Assembly (NCBI GenBank): GCA_018806985.1
Contig: JADANN010000468.1
Coordinates: 5,750,072 to 5,814,071, forward strand
Length of the DNA stretch: 64,000 nucleotides
Reading direction: 5' to 3'
DNA from: Angiostrongylus vasorum
Taxonomy: Eukaryota; Nematoda; Chromadorea; Rhabditida; Metastrongylidae
Shown here one piece after another: positions 11,055 to 23,422 of this stretch. The translations under genes and the position numbers were made by a program. The notes below the pieces were generated by a model, which was given only the letters and a program-made list of their open reading frames with translations, did no database searches and was not told the origin of the DNA. Every line of letters begins with the position of its first letter. The stretch's first letter is position 1.

Positions 11055-11150
11055 GATGGACTAACACGATGTTGATAAATAACTTTATTCGGCTAACGTT
11101 TCGACGCGAAGAAAACTTTTTCAAAGAAGAATGCTTCCACGCCTTCCTTT
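11055..11150 (-). repeat. Dispersed repeat with gtcgaaacgttagcc motif
   Basis: The plus strand reads ttattcggctaacgtttcga at about 11087-11106, followed by a degenerate upstream box. It is the same family as 13740, 17515 and 23150. It is preceded by acacgatgttgataaataa, as at 17515. Confidence 0.6.
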
Positions 11151-12587
11151 TCAAAGCCTGGTGGTGAGGCGTTAAAGAAAAAAGATTGCCAGATCCGATG
11201 CTAAACCACATATCTTTTCAACCGTGGTCGTGCGATTCCGATCACCGATTGTTTGTGGGGACCATTTCTCATGATCAAGCTTGTGTTAACGACTGTTGCG
11301 ACGTCGCCAAATTATCTGTTGTAGCATGTTCTAAGGGACAGCTGGTTTTCAATATCATAAAAAGAAATGAATTGGAGGGTTATTCTCGTCCAGTCAATCC
11401 GATGACCTAGTACATAATCTTCTTCTCCTGCATCATCAGGTCTTCAATGATGAACCAGATTCTAGTGAGTGTACGTCATAAGTACAGATCGTCACTGTAA
11501 TCCTTTCAGATTTAGTCGGCATATAATGCCCTTGAAATTTTGGCAACCTATACCAACTTGCCCAAACTACAACCAATATTTGCAGTATAGGTAGCTTTTT
11601 TCGGTGTCAAGGCAATAACGCCCTTAAATTTTGACATTTTTGCGACTAAATAGCAACGAATATCTTGCAGAACATTGGTGTGGCTGATGAATGCACTCAC
11701 TGCTAGCATGGTAGACTATATCAGGGTAGATGAAGAGTTCACTTGTTGGAGATAACTCAGAATCACTTCTTACATCGTATCCAATCAAATGCAGGATTTT
11801 AGCTTAATCAAAAAAGCATGTGTATGCAATCAACTTACGCTTGCATGTACACCTATAGGCACGTGTATCTAAAAACTATAAATCAATCTGAGGAATACAC
11901 TTGTGTCGCGGGGGCAAATAGAACGTCGTTTTGTCCCCTTTAACGCCCCCAGCTCCCACGCCGTCACCCTTTCAAATGGGCTACGTAGCCTTACGGCTAA
12001 CCACTGGAAATCCTTCAGTGAGGGCTTTCCATGGCGAACAAATCCACTCCACTCAAGTAAACTGGTAAATAGTCTATATTCAAGCCGCTGTTTCCAATTA
12101 TTTTTACCATTAACCGTTTCCTTCTTCTTTGTCTATCCAATGTTAGGTCACATATTTTATTTCTGTCAATTGCTGCTAATGGATGTGAGTCCAGTTTACT
12201 TTCTACGTCGTGTAGTTTTTGCCAGAACGTTCACATCTAATTGACTGCTGAGAAACAAATTGTAGTTTCTCACATCCCCCTAAAAACCACTGTGTCCCCC
12301 AGTCGTTTCTCTCCAGAATTCATAACATTTCCACAACGTTGTAAATGATTTGTTTACAGGAAGCACAAAGATGATTTAACAATTTTTTCAATTTTTTTTC
12401 AAAAACCAGCATTCCTTCTACCTTGGCATGACTAATGACCATGTATTTTTTTTGTTTCATTAAAAAACCTAACAGGAAGCTGATGGGAAAAAAAAACCAC
12501 TTTTCTTTTCGAATTAGTAGTCGAATAAAACTTTTAGCATTTTTTTCTTGGCGTTAATATCGGTTTAGCCTTATATTTCTTTATTTC
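11151..12587. other. Spacer, no feature seen
   Basis: No convincing gene or known repeat. The open frames at 11186-11410 and 11903-12244 (+) are unrecognised and probably chance. Confidence 0.4.
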
Positions 12588-12955
12588 ACATTTTACACGA
12601 CCCGTCTTCAAGTCTACTGTTCGGACCCGAGCACTTCTCACATATGGTTTGCCTCCTCGCATCCATCATCTACGAAGGTCCTCCAAATTTCACGTGTGAC
12701 TTCCGCTCTCCTTGGATATTTTTCTTCCATAAGGAATGTTGTTAAATGTTGATCGACTCGATTCTCTCTGGAGTTGTGAGGTAGCAGGGCTTGAGCATTC
12801 CCACTTGGGTGCAAAGAATGAACCTTTCTTAGGCAGATCCGATAGCAATTTCTTGACCCCGAAAGGACAACAGGCTTGGTGAGCCCGGGGCTGGGAAGAA
12901 CCGATACCGTGCTCGTGATGATCGATACCATTACAACCGTGCTGCCTACCCTCCT
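12588..12955 (-). repeat. SINE-B copy, near full length
   Basis: The minus-strand head reads ggtaggcagcacggttgtaa with B-box-like atcggttcttccc. The central block near 12840-12870 is mutated, and the 3' end at 12590-12640 reads agtagacttgaagacgggtc followed by gtgtaaaatg. Confidence 0.85.
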
Positions 12956-12996
12956 TTCAGCTCTATACCGTTATTCGAATTTGTGGTTTCTATGTC

Positions 12997-13407
12997 TGTA
13001 ACCATTTTACTTGATACTTGATACTTGAACGGCCCGTCCTCATTAGTTGTGTAGGCCCCAGCATAATCACCATTTTTCGGGGATTTGCTGGTTAAAGCCA
13101 CTGTGGTTCCCTGGAATCCCGAGGACAGCCTGGTCAGTTTGCCCTAGTTCGTCACCACGACAGGCAGTCGCAGCCCTTATGGATCAGAGGGAGATTTACC
13201 ACCATGCGACTTTGATACCAAGACGGTGGTGGATCCTGGTATTTGGTTCACTCTTAGCTAGGCTTCCTGATGGAAACGCCGAACTCCCTCTCAGCTTGGG
13301 AGACCTTATCTGGTGAACGAATTCCCCAGCTGTACATCGCAGTCCGACACCCAGGAACACCTCCCAGCCACGACGAGGCGGTAAACCGTTGGGATGTAAC
13401 CATTTTA
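12997..13407 (-). repeat. SINE-D copy with 13-bp TSD
   Basis: A perfect duplication, tgtaaccatttta, lies at 12997-13009 and 13395-13407, bracketing a 385-bp element. The (tatcaag)n tail lies at the left, just inside the TSD, so the element is sense on the minus strand and begins tcccaacggtttaccgcc. Confidence 0.92.
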
Positions 13408-13739
13408 GAGAGATGGAAACTCCTAGAATTATAAAGAAGATTAAAATATCGGTAGCTTATAAAATTTATTTTACTTCTTGGCCTGACAGTATGCGTGTAC
13501 GGTACATTTGATGAACTTTATACGTCACTAACCTCGTTTTGCTGGCAAGATCGCACGTGTTGTTATAAATTCTCGTTGGGTCTAACTACTCGGCGCCATT
13601 GCTGAAGTCTGAGCAAAACTCGTAGCTCAATTGGGCTTCGAAGCCTCTATTAGCGCTACTGGGGAATCACGTGCTATCCACCACACCAACCGAAACCCTT
13701 GTTTGGGCTTTCTGTAATCAGTACTTGTCAAATTGTTGA
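13408..13739. other. Spacer, no feature seen
   Basis: No gene or repeat recognised. Confidence 0.45.
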
Positions 13740-13950
13740 GCTTAGTTGGTAGATTAGTTTTATTTGTCTAACGTTTCGACGTCTTCATCCTATGAGCCAA
13801 TGATCCGAGTTGATGGACCACAGTTTTTCAATTTTTTCGATGTGATGTCTTCATCCTCGTATCGAGTCGGATCTTCCTCAGTGGAGCATCTTTCGAATGA
13901 GGGCATGCTCACCCAGCGATGCTCTTGTATGGAGGGCGGTTTTTGTTGAC
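13740..13950 (-). repeat. Dispersed repeat with gacgtcgaaacgttag motif
   Basis: It shares with 17515-17685 the motif and about 130 bp to its right (cttcctcagtggagcatctttcgaatga... here; cttcctcagtagagcctc...cgaatga there). Here the motif is preceded, on the minus strand, by ggatga. The family is longer than the motif itself. Confidence 0.65.
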
Positions 13951-15402
13951 ATCACTATCCGTTGTTAATAATTTGTTTTTCAAAATTATGGAGAACTACG
14001 TCTATGAAGAACTGACCGTAACCGACGCTTTCCCTAGAGTAAGAGACTGCTCTTAGAGACTGCTCTCCGTTAATCGTTTTCGTGCTGATTATTCTTCCTA
14101 CAGCGGTGGAATAATATTGACTGACTGGTGGTTTCATGTTATCAACAAAGCGAATGTGCGGTAATGAGCGTGTCATGCATCAGTTTTTTACTCGTACTTC
14201 GTTTACAGCGTTCTCTCGCAGCTTTTCGTCGAAAGACGATGTTCATCATGTGTTAATCGGGGCCGTTTTGTAATTGGAAAAATTTGAAAAAAAATGCTTC
14301 GGAAGCTACCGATCATTTGCATCTAGTGAATTGTACATTTACTCTGGACTTTCTGCTCATGTATTGTTCAAAGCTGTTTTTGTAAAATAAAAAAAACTTT
14401 TTAGAGGCTATGGATCATTTGTATTCACTGAATCGTACTCCCGTTTTTTTCTTGCGCGTCGAAAATCCATTATCCCTCTAGCCAACCTTATTATCTACAT
14501 CCTTGGCATCATTCTAACCCCATTTCATAGGAAGTCGCTGCCATGGATTGATCAGCATTTCACTTAGTTATATTTTTCCTACTGCAGTCATTTGATAGAA
14601 TCAATCACAAATAGCTCCAGGATAGGTCCAATCATGTCTTACGACATCACGCTAAGCCTTGAAATTCTACAGAAGAAAAAACTGTTCAAATGTCTTTTCT
14701 GGGGACATTAGCTACCAAGAAAATGAAAACCAGATCTCTTGAGTTGCATCTGTTCATGATCGATTTCCTTCGAGCTGGATGCGATGAACTACACGAGCTT
14801 CTGATTTATACCATGCCAAGCTAGGTGTCTCCATAGGAAAAAGATATTAAACGCAATCGTTCTCGTAGTCATTCGACCTGAATTGACGGAGTGGGCATTT
14901 ATAAATACCCCTCTTTCCGCTCCCATGCCGATCCTCTTAACGCCTTTTATAAAGGTTTTTGCATGAAGCTAAGTCAGCTGAACAAGCTCTGCATTTACAC
15001 TTTCTCTACAAAGATGTATTTATATCTGTTGTACTACGTATAATGCATTTCACGACGATCTTCTTGTCACCTTTCATCGAAACATGGGCCCACTGGACTT
15101 TTTCTTCAGTAGGAACGAACAACTCTTTTCCTCACATCCTAGGCTTGTTTATTGAAAGTTTTGACAAATCGATATCATTGTTATAAAGCCGTTCATTAAA
15201 TGATCTGCCTGGAATAGAAATAAATAAGGCGGAGTCACTGCGGGAAAATTTCTGTCAAACCCATGTTTTAGTGATATCAGATAGTCATACAAGCTATGAA
15301 GGAATCCGAGGCTTCCATCGAAAAGCTTTTTCTAGGTCAAATTTATGTCGAAACTCACGTCGAAGTGATGACACACAGCTGTTAAGTATTATTTTCCACT
15401 TC
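13951..15402. other. Spacer, no feature seen
   Basis: No coding or repeat signal recognised; the open frames at 13955-14176 (-) and 14959-15186 (+) have no known features. Confidence 0.4.
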
Positions 15403-15711
15403 TCTATGAATAAGGGCGCATGTGGCGCAGTGGTCGGATGCTTCCTGCAACACACACGCGAAATCGATCCCCCGCGCCCATGCCTCACGAAGCCTCCCAT
15501 CCCTCCGGGGTCGGCAAATTGGTACCAGACTTGTCTGGGAGGATAGCAGCACTGGTTCGATACATCGGTAGATCATCGCGAATCATTGTAAATGCCAGAT
15601 ATGCATTCAGTCACCTCTAAACGATGCTTAATGAAGTCGAATGCATGGCTCGTCCCTAAGGGATTGATCAACGCCTGAAAGCCTTATCCTCTACCCTTTT
15701 ATCTATGAATA
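15403..15711 (+). repeat. SINE-A copy with 10-bp TSD
   Basis: TSD tctatgaata at 15403-15412 and 15702-15711 brackets a 289-bp element. Head gcgcatgtggcgcagtggtc with B-box-like aaatcgatcccc; central block 15491-15540; 3' end gccttatcctctaccctttta. This copy defines the family ends best. Confidence 0.92.
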
Positions 15712-16300
15712 CTTGCGTCTGATATTGGTTATGAGATTAGAATGCTGGGATGTTTCAAAATTCTAGAGTTTGTCCACTAACACAGTTGTGCTACTAAGTG
15801 AAGTATTGTGAAGTGAAGCATTAAGTGAAGTACCACATATACTTGAACCATCTATTGCTTACACAATTTACCTGAACAAGTGTATAGCTAAACTAGTGAA
15901 CTCGAAGTCATCCTCTAACACGGGCACCTGCTCGCAGTAGGTATATTTCTTCTTCAAGAAGCGAAATTCCCAGTTAACACTATTTTATCAATGTTAAAGT
16001 TTTTGTCACTTATCTAGTGGGCTTTGGTTCACTATATCTTCATTAGTCGACTGATTACAGAATTCGCTGCCAATGTATCATGGATATAATGCTGTTATTC
16101 TGGAAGAATTCACGTAGCAAAAGAAAAAAGCTTCCCGATGATCCACAGTGTGTTGGTTTTGGCTCATGTGGTAGTTGCCTGTCGTTTAATGACTCCCGCT
16201 GGGTCTTCTATTTCCCCAGTTTGAGACCACAAACATAAGTGCTTAAACCTCTGTGTAGAACAATATTAGTGCAATAAAACGGAAACATGATATGAAGTAA
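15712..16300. other. Spacer, no feature seen
   Basis: Contains short aagtgaagta-type direct repeats near 15798-15832; otherwise nothing recognised. Confidence 0.45.
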
Positions 16301-16692
16301 TACTTGATACTTGATACTTGATACTTGAACGGCCCGTCCTCACTGGTTGTGCGGTCCCCAGCACAATCACCATTTTTCAGAGATTTGCTGGTTAAGCCAT
16401 TGCGGTTCCCTGGAATCCCTGAGCTCAGCCTGGCTAAAGTCTGCCCCAGGTCTTGGTCTTCACCACCACGGGCAGTCGCAGCCCCTTGTGGACCAGGGGG
16501 AGATGCGACTTTGATACTAGAACGATGGCGGATCCTGGTATTGGTTTACTCTTAGCTAGGCTTCCTTACGGAAACGCCGGACTCTTTCTCAGCTTTGAAG
16601 ACCCTGCCGGAGGGACGAGTCCTCCCGCTGTACATCACAGTCCGACACCCCGGAACACCTCCCAGCCACGATGAGGCGGTAAGCCGTTGGGA
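16301..16692 (-). repeat. SINE-D copy with long tail
   Basis: On the plus strand it opens with four tacttga units (16301-16328), the antisense of the (tcaagta)n tail, and ends ggcggtaagccgttggga. Only aagtaa is shared by the flanks, so the TSD is weak. Confidence 0.9.
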
Positions 16693-17510
16693 TGTGCAAA
16701 GTAACACGCATCACGAATAAAAGGGATGCGTTAGCTAAACAGATAAGAAGTGATGCAATACAGGAACACAAATATAACATAACCAAGATGATCTGACGAA
16801 GAAGAAATGATGAGAGCAGCCAATAATGCCAGAGAATCTTCTGCAACTAGCAGATGCATAAGTAATACCGGTAAACTACAGCGGTATGGTGGGTTTTAGT
16901 CACAGAGGGCATGGTTGAGTAAAATAGTGATGGAGTGTGATAGGAATTAATTGATAAATCAGAGCTTACTAGCTTGGAATATGAATCAATACCGGTGTTC
17001 AAATAGTGCTTGTGGGCCAGATATAGCTAGTGAGATAAGCAGGATTTAAGATATTTGCTCGAAAGAAAGAGGTAAAGGTAGAGTAGGCAGAGCGTGTGTA
17101 GGTAATAATGTCCAACTGAAATCGATGCATATGCCATAAAGGAGAACTTACAGTGAACTGATTTCATAGTACAGTACATTAGAATATCGACCTTAAAACG
17201 GTCTGCAAAGAGGATAAGAAGCATGTGAGAGTGTTGAAGGATAGAGAAGATTCTCTATGTGGTAGAGGACAATCTCCATACATGGAACCTAGAAACTGCC
17301 TGCGGTAGCAACCTGAGAACGCCCTAGGACGGATATTTCGGGTTCTCAGAAAAATCACTCTGGGCCAGACTCTACTGCTTCCATAGGTGGCGGTTGTAAT
17401 ATTACGGAATCAGTGAAGAGAGTGCTGGGACACACATGACAAGTGAAGGCGGATTATCTAAATATCTAAGCAAGAATTTAATAAGTTCTACATGTAATCT
17501 TACCTTGATA
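16693..17510. other. Spacer, no feature seen
   Basis: No gene or known repeat recognised. Confidence 0.45.
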
Positions 17511-17690
17511 AACATACACGAGGTTGATAAACAATTTTTTATCCGGCTAACGTTTCGACGTCTTCGCCTTTGTCAGGGCACATTATCCGAGTCGCTGGTC
17601 TAAAGTTGATCTTCCTCAGTAGAGCCTCTCGAATGACGCATTCCTCACCCGGCGACGCTCTTTCATACAAGGTGCTGGTTGTTGATAATA
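17511..17690 (-). repeat. Dispersed repeat with gacgtcgaaacgttagcc motif
   Basis: On the minus strand ctgacaaaggcgaagacgtc is followed by gaaacgttagccgg and an A-rich stretch. It shares its right-hand ~130 bp with 13790-13935. Confidence 0.65.
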
Positions 17691-19121
17691 ATGATTGTCC
17701 GGTGAAAACAACTTGTTTTTTTGCCGGACCATCCATTTTGCAGAAGTCATTATCAGCTAACATACAGCGTAATAGTATTTAAATATTAATAGCTTCTACT
17801 AATATGGTAAAAAAAATCTCCCTAAATCACAGATGTGTAGCACCTATGTCTAATAAACGTTTTATATCAGAACAAGGTGACAACAAGCCCCACTACATAC
17901 TATTTTATTCGAGGTCAGATTCATTACACTGTAAACGCTGGCTGTAAAACGCGCAATGTGAAATTTGAGACGAATAGCACCTCTGTGTGAAAACGTCTTC
18001 TCCACATATTCAGCCTTGTTTGACGGTAAATGTACTCAAATTTATTTCAACAATCTTCGTTTGAGTGCACCATTCAACTGCTTGGGCCCAGGTTGAAAAA
18101 CGATTCTGGAGAGTTTCGTGTTGCTGTCAAAGAACTACTCCAGCACGGTTTGAGTTCATCGAATTGAGTTGTACCGACGGAAATTTTTTTGGAGGTGAAG
18201 AAAAATAGAAAATCGACCAGCCGATCGTCCCTTACTTACATGTAATCAACTAGCGATGATGAGTGTTCATAGTTGGATTTTTTAGCTGCGCTGCAAACAT
18301 TTTGCTAGCACCAGTCGCATGAGGATTACAGGAGATCGTGGAAGGTGTGTGGATTCCATCCCTGCTGAACGCCTGGCATCCATCCACTTACAATGAATAG
18401 CTCTGAAATCTTTATCTTTTACGTCCAACTAGATTTACTGTAATTTATGCAAAATATGCGTGATAAAATGAATAAAAATAGTGAATTGTGTCAAGCATAG
18501 CGCCAATTTTTTATTGGTTAAAAGAATTTTCTCAGTGCTTTGAAGGAATTCCCCTTATCGGCCACATTATTCAAGAAACTATGGAGATTTTACAATAATC
18601 CACTTACCTGAGCCTATTGTTTGAATACACCTTCACTACCCGAAGAAAACCTTTTTTCCGTCCACAAAACGAAGTTTCGATTTTTGCTGTGTTTCTACGC
18701 TCTCCTCTTTTTGACGGCATATTCGATTCTCAGTGAGAAAGTTCTAGAACTTCTACGTTTCCCCTACTATCTATAAGTTGTGGTCACTTTCCTACTATTC
18801 CTTGTTTATTCATATTTTTTATCATTTTCTGTAAGGTACAAGGTAGTAACCACACCATATCATAACTGATTGTGGAAATTATGGTTCCAAAACACATCCT
18901 TTATTCACTGAGCGTAGTTTTTATTGTGTTAAGCCTTTTTCCATCCACTGTGTTTCATTTGCGTAATTCCAGTTTAAACTTTCACCGGATTTCTTCCTAT
19001 TACACCACATTTCTGTACTTTTATTAGTTATTTTTTTAAGTGCGCAAAGTTATAGTGAGTTATCCGAACAAAGAGGAAACAAAGAAAAATCCTCAGATAG
19101 CACGAAAAGCAATAAAATTTA
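17691..19121. other. Spacer, no feature seen
   Basis: AT-rich without recognisable genes or repeats. Confidence 0.45.
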
Positions 19122-19525
19122 AATAAAACTACACTTAAATGCTTGGATGGCCCTTCCTCACTAGCTCCGTGAGCCACAGCATTCTATTTTTTTCGAAGTT
19201 TTGCTGGTTTAACTACTGTGGTTCCCTGTAATCCGAAGGTCAGCCTAACCAGAGTCTGCCACAGGTCGTCACCACCACAGGCAGACACTACCCTTGTGGA
19301 TCAGAAGGAGATTTCTCACCAAACGACTAGCTTGATACCACGACGGTGGTGGGTCCTGGTACTGGTTTACTCTTAGCTGGGCTTTCTTATAGAAACGCCG
19401 GGCTCTTTATCAGTTTGGGAGATTCTGCTGGGGTGATGAACCCCCTCGTTGTGACACGGTAGCCCGGCAGCCAAGAACACCTCAGCTACGATGAGGCGGT
19501 AAAGCGTTGCGAGGGAATAAAACTA
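19122..19525 (-). repeat. SINE-D copy with 10-bp TSD
   Basis: TSD aataaaacta at 19122-19131 and 19516-19525. More diverged than most copies; the tail is reduced to a single degenerate unit. Confidence 0.88.
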
Positions 19526-19609
19526 TCAAAGTGAAAGACTAAAAAGACTGAAAAAATAGGGTAGAAAAACACAAATAATGTGAGAAGTAGATTCAATGGG
19601 TAACAACTG

Positions 19610-19740
19610 AGCCATCGGTGAGAGCAATCGCCGTCCGATCTGGTATGGGGTCCGGGTTTTGCGAATATCTCAACATCGTTGTGGCTGCATTTTGCGTCAT
19701 ATCCTGCCGTGAAAATTAATAATAGACAGTAAATGAAAAG
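19610..19740 (+). repeat. SINE-C fragment
   Basis: Sense body from ggtccgggttttgcgaatatc to the tail agacagtaaatgaaaag; the head is lost or unrecognisable. Confidence 0.7.
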
Positions 19741-20323
19741 TGGACATACTAAAAATAGGCTGTTTGTGAATGAATGTAGATAACGAACGAGAATGAATTA
19801 GCTATTTCTTTCTCCAATTTTCACATATTTTTATAATTTCTGCTTACCCGAAATTGTAGTGAGATTGGACTTCATTCCATCTAAAAAGAAAAAAATTTTA
19901 GCTGAATCCCTCTCTTCCTTTCCAATTTTCTGTGTTTTCTCTCGTTTCCTGCTTTTCTTTCGTTCCTAAATTTTAGAAACTCTTGCTGCCGTGACCTAAG
20001 AACGAGTATGACATGCTTTTTCTTACAAGCAGAAGAAAATATCTCCAACTTCAGTTCTATGCAAAATTTTTAGTTATTTTCAACTCGTTTGCTAAGACCG
20101 CTGCTTTCACCTTAAATTCTTCATCACTTAGCTTTTTCATCCTCTGTCTGTGTAGTGATATTCGTTGTCAAAGCACAAGCTCTCCATCTAGGTGTGCTTT
20201 CATTCGAACACATAATGGTCTACCATTTCGTCAACATCGATCGGTACCGTGGTCAGTCTTAAACTTTAGGCGATGGCGTGCGCTCTGTAGGAGTCATACG
20301 ATGCGAAACTAATGGCCGCATTC
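19741..20323. other. Spacer, no feature seen
   Basis: T-rich; the 99-aa open frame at 20013-20312 (+) has no domain I recognise. Confidence 0.4.
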
Positions 20324-20459
20324 AACTAACTCATAGTGAATTATAACCACAATGATGTTGAGATATTTGCAAAACCTGACCGCAGGTGTCTGCGGTGGAG
20401 AACGAACACGCTATTACTCTCTATTACCATTTAACTAGCGAACTAACTCATAGTGAATT
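20324..20459 (-). repeat. Short SINE-C copy with 19-bp TSD
   Basis: A perfect 19-bp duplication, aactaactcatagtgaatt, lies at 20324-20342 and 20441-20459. It brackets 98 bp of antisense SINE-C, whose sense 3' end is cattgtggttat. This is the longest TSD in the window and suggests a recent insertion of a 5'-truncated copy. Confidence 0.9.
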
Positions 20460-20752
20460 TCATTGACTGCGACAAAAACTGCTAGGATCTGCAAATCCTT
20501 CTCTAAGAGATACTGTTTTATCTCAATAAAATTCTGATTTTTTGAAACCCATGACACATATTTCTTCCATTTCTGCACTTCAGTGCTCGTATTTCGAGAA
20601 TTAAAACAAATGAACAAGCAGGACTTCGGACACGATGGTGTTCTCCAGCGGATCTTTCATGCATGCATCAGCCGATCTTGCGCTGAAAATTCTAAAACTT
20701 GTAAAGTTCATTTTCAAATTTTCAAAAATCCTAAATTCCAAATGTATTTAAG

Positions 20753-21328
20753 ACTGAAAGTACACTTCAACGAAGCTGAGATATTTGCAAAACTCTGGAC
20801 CGCAGGTGCCTATGGTGGGGAAACGAACGCGCTATTGTCCTTTCCGGGGAGTAACGCGTTCACCACCACACCAAGCGGGTCCTTCGTTTCGCCTGTCTCT
20901 CAGCTAGTTCTATCGATCTTTTGCCATCAGCAATCACCCGTCAACGGGATTGATCTGGGGAGCCCAAATCGGCATTGAACCCAATTAAGCTGAGGCTTTA
21001 GTTATAATCACAATTTTAACCTTTTACTTTAGTTGCCCACTCTTTTTAATGGCAGGGTATATTGCGAAATATAACTTCAACGAAGCTGAGATATTTGCTG
21101 ATGGCAAAGATCGATAGAACTAGCTGAGAGACAGGCGAAACGAAGGACCCGCATGGTGTGATGGTGAACGCGTTACTCCCCGGAAAGGACAATGGCGCGT
21201 TCGTTCCCCACCATAGGCACCTGCGGTCCAGAGTTTTGCAAATATCTCAGCGAAGTTATATTTCGCAATATACCCTACCATTAAAAAAGAGTGGGCAGTA
21301 AATAAAAAGGTTAAAACTGAAAGTACAC
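20753..21328 (+). repeat. Inverted SINE-C composite with 13-bp TSD
   Basis: A perfect TSD, actgaaagtacac, lies at 20753-20765 and 21316-21328. Between them is a 550-bp insert: an antisense SINE-C arm (20766 to about 21097) joined to a sense arm (about 21098-21315) ending ggcagtaaataaaaaggtta. The arms could form a large hairpin. Confidence 0.88.
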
Positions 21329-23149
21329 CGTTTAAAATTTGTACGTGCCACGACTAGTACGATAAAGCAAAGTCTCTTCTATGACTCTATAGAGCTCTGG
21401 ACTCCTGGAATACTTTATTGATTGGGAGATTATCGTCAGTTGTCAACAAACCAGCTTCGTCGCTAAAAGTTTAAGATCTTCATCGACGATGTTCGAATTA
21501 TACGGCAAACAAATTCTTTTTTTAAATCATTTGCTTTCATCTTCGGTTTCACTGTGCTGGATAAACTATTACATAACGGCTCGCATTTGCGTTTTTTGGA
21601 GGTGGGAGGAAATGTTTTGTCTTTCTTCCTTCGCATTTGTCCTTTACAGCGAACCCATTGTCAAAACAGCACATTTAATGTATCAGTGGTTATTTAGTCT
21701 ATCCATATTTTCTTTTACTATTCAGCACTTTTTCTAAGTGTAACGTTATCAGTGAGTATACTCAGATACAGTGTCTAATCATCGCAACCACTAAACTTCT
21801 CACCCTTCTTACTTCCATCACACAAGCACCTTACTGTTCTTTTCTTTTTTCCTTCGGTGAAGGTAGGCTTGTCGCTTGGGTCATAGAACTGAAAAACCTT
21901 ACATTTGCTTACAAAATGACTTAAAGTTATAGCAACTTTGTTTTGCTGAATAAACATTTCGCAAACGTTCCACAGTTGAATCGCTGTTTCTGGATTGAGC
22001 TGAATGTCGGATGCCGAGGTTTTTTTCGATATGGGTCTTCGCAGTTATCGCACCGAGTTCAATGAGATCCAGAGGAATGAAGCACCGCGAAATGTCAGCA
22101 ACAACGAAGAATTATAACAACCTCGTGTAAGTTTATGAAGAGACAACCAAGAAATTCTCCTTACAGTATACTGCTAACAACTTTTTCGGGTGTAAATCTA
22201 TTGACATTTTTTCTTAAATTGTTTTAGAAACCAAAAATTTTTCATCAGTTCCTAGTTTAGGGCTTATCATGAACTGCACATGGAGGCCGCCTAGAGACTA
22301 ATAATTTGTATCGGAACTTAACACTGTGAATTGTTGTTCAGTACAATCTGATTAGTTTGTATTGTCTAGAAAATTCTTCTGTACTTTCTTAAAGGTGTCG
22401 ATACTTTCAAAGAAAATCATGTTAAAGCAAATATGAAAGCGATTTTTCTCTCTTTGTAAGCTTAAAATTCAGTGTGAACTGTTAGAAAACTATGGAGGTG
22501 AACAAACAAGTGTAAACTTCTTATTTTGGTTGATAGCTTTGTAGCATAATGCATTTTGTCAAGAATTAATTCTAATTTAAGCCTTTCTGCTAGTAACATT
22601 AATATTTATTACATTATTGTACTTTACAAATACTTTTATTACGTCATAATGTCATTATTATTGGTAGTACTTACCACTCGTATTGAATAGGCTTGTGCTC
22701 TTTTATGACATACAGCTTAGAGTCTAATTTAAGAACTTATAGAATAGACCTATAGACCTTATTTCTTCAACGGTATAAATGATTGTTCTATAATACCATT
22801 TTAATCTCGAGCTTATTTACAACTTACCTCTCTAAGGAGTTCAAAAAACAGATCCAAATTCTTAAGATCTTAAACGGCATGTAAGACAGGGTGTTTAAGG
22901 ACGGTGCATCTCGAGAGGCAACTCGTCCGACTGGACGAAATTTTGGGTGTTCAATGGCTTCAGGTCGCGAAACAGTATGCAAGAATGAGAGATTTATGGA
23001 CTTTAGAAAATTAGAATTTCATCATGGTAGAAGAAGCAAATCTGTATCTAATTGGCGGAAATCTGTGCATTCTAGTGGTTTTTATTCAAATTAATAGAGT
23101 TGACGATGAGACGAGATATGTCTTCTTCGATTATTAAGCTAAGATGAGG
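21329..23149. other. Long spacer, no feature seen
   Basis: AT-rich sequence; the open frames at 21489-21737 (+), 21775-21957 (-) and 22891-23094 (+) carry no recognised motif. Confidence 0.4.
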
Positions 23150-23290
23150 TTGGTGAAAGAGGTTTATTCGGCTTATGTTTCGACGTCCCCACCTTCATCA
23201 CAGGCGAACTGATCCGTGTCCATGAACCATAGTCATTCGTCTTTGCGATGTGGGCCTTCGTTGTTCACACCGATTCGAATCCAGCGAGAT
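23150..23290 (-). repeat. Dispersed repeat with gacgtcgaaacataagcc motif
   Basis: On the minus strand ctgtgatga (23203-23195), an intervening segment ending gacgtc, then gaaa (23181-23178) and cataagccgaataaacc. It is a variant of the motif at 5.0, 11.1, 13.8 and 17.5 kb. Confidence 0.55.
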
Positions 23291-23371
23291 GGTGTACCGA
23301 ATCTCATGAATCTTTGAAAACAATCTCATTCGATAGTGCCCTTTTACCAACGTTGTGTAAGGCTTAATAAT

Positions 23372-23422
23372 CGAAGAAGCTATTGATTGTTTTGCCGAAG
23401 AAGCTATTGATTGTTTTGCCGA
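23372..23422. repeat. Two-copy 24-bp tandem duplication
   Basis: Positions 23372-23395 are repeated exactly at 23396-23419, followed by three bases of a third unit. The unit begins cgaagaagctattg and ends gttttgc. Probably a replication-slippage event. Confidence 0.9.
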
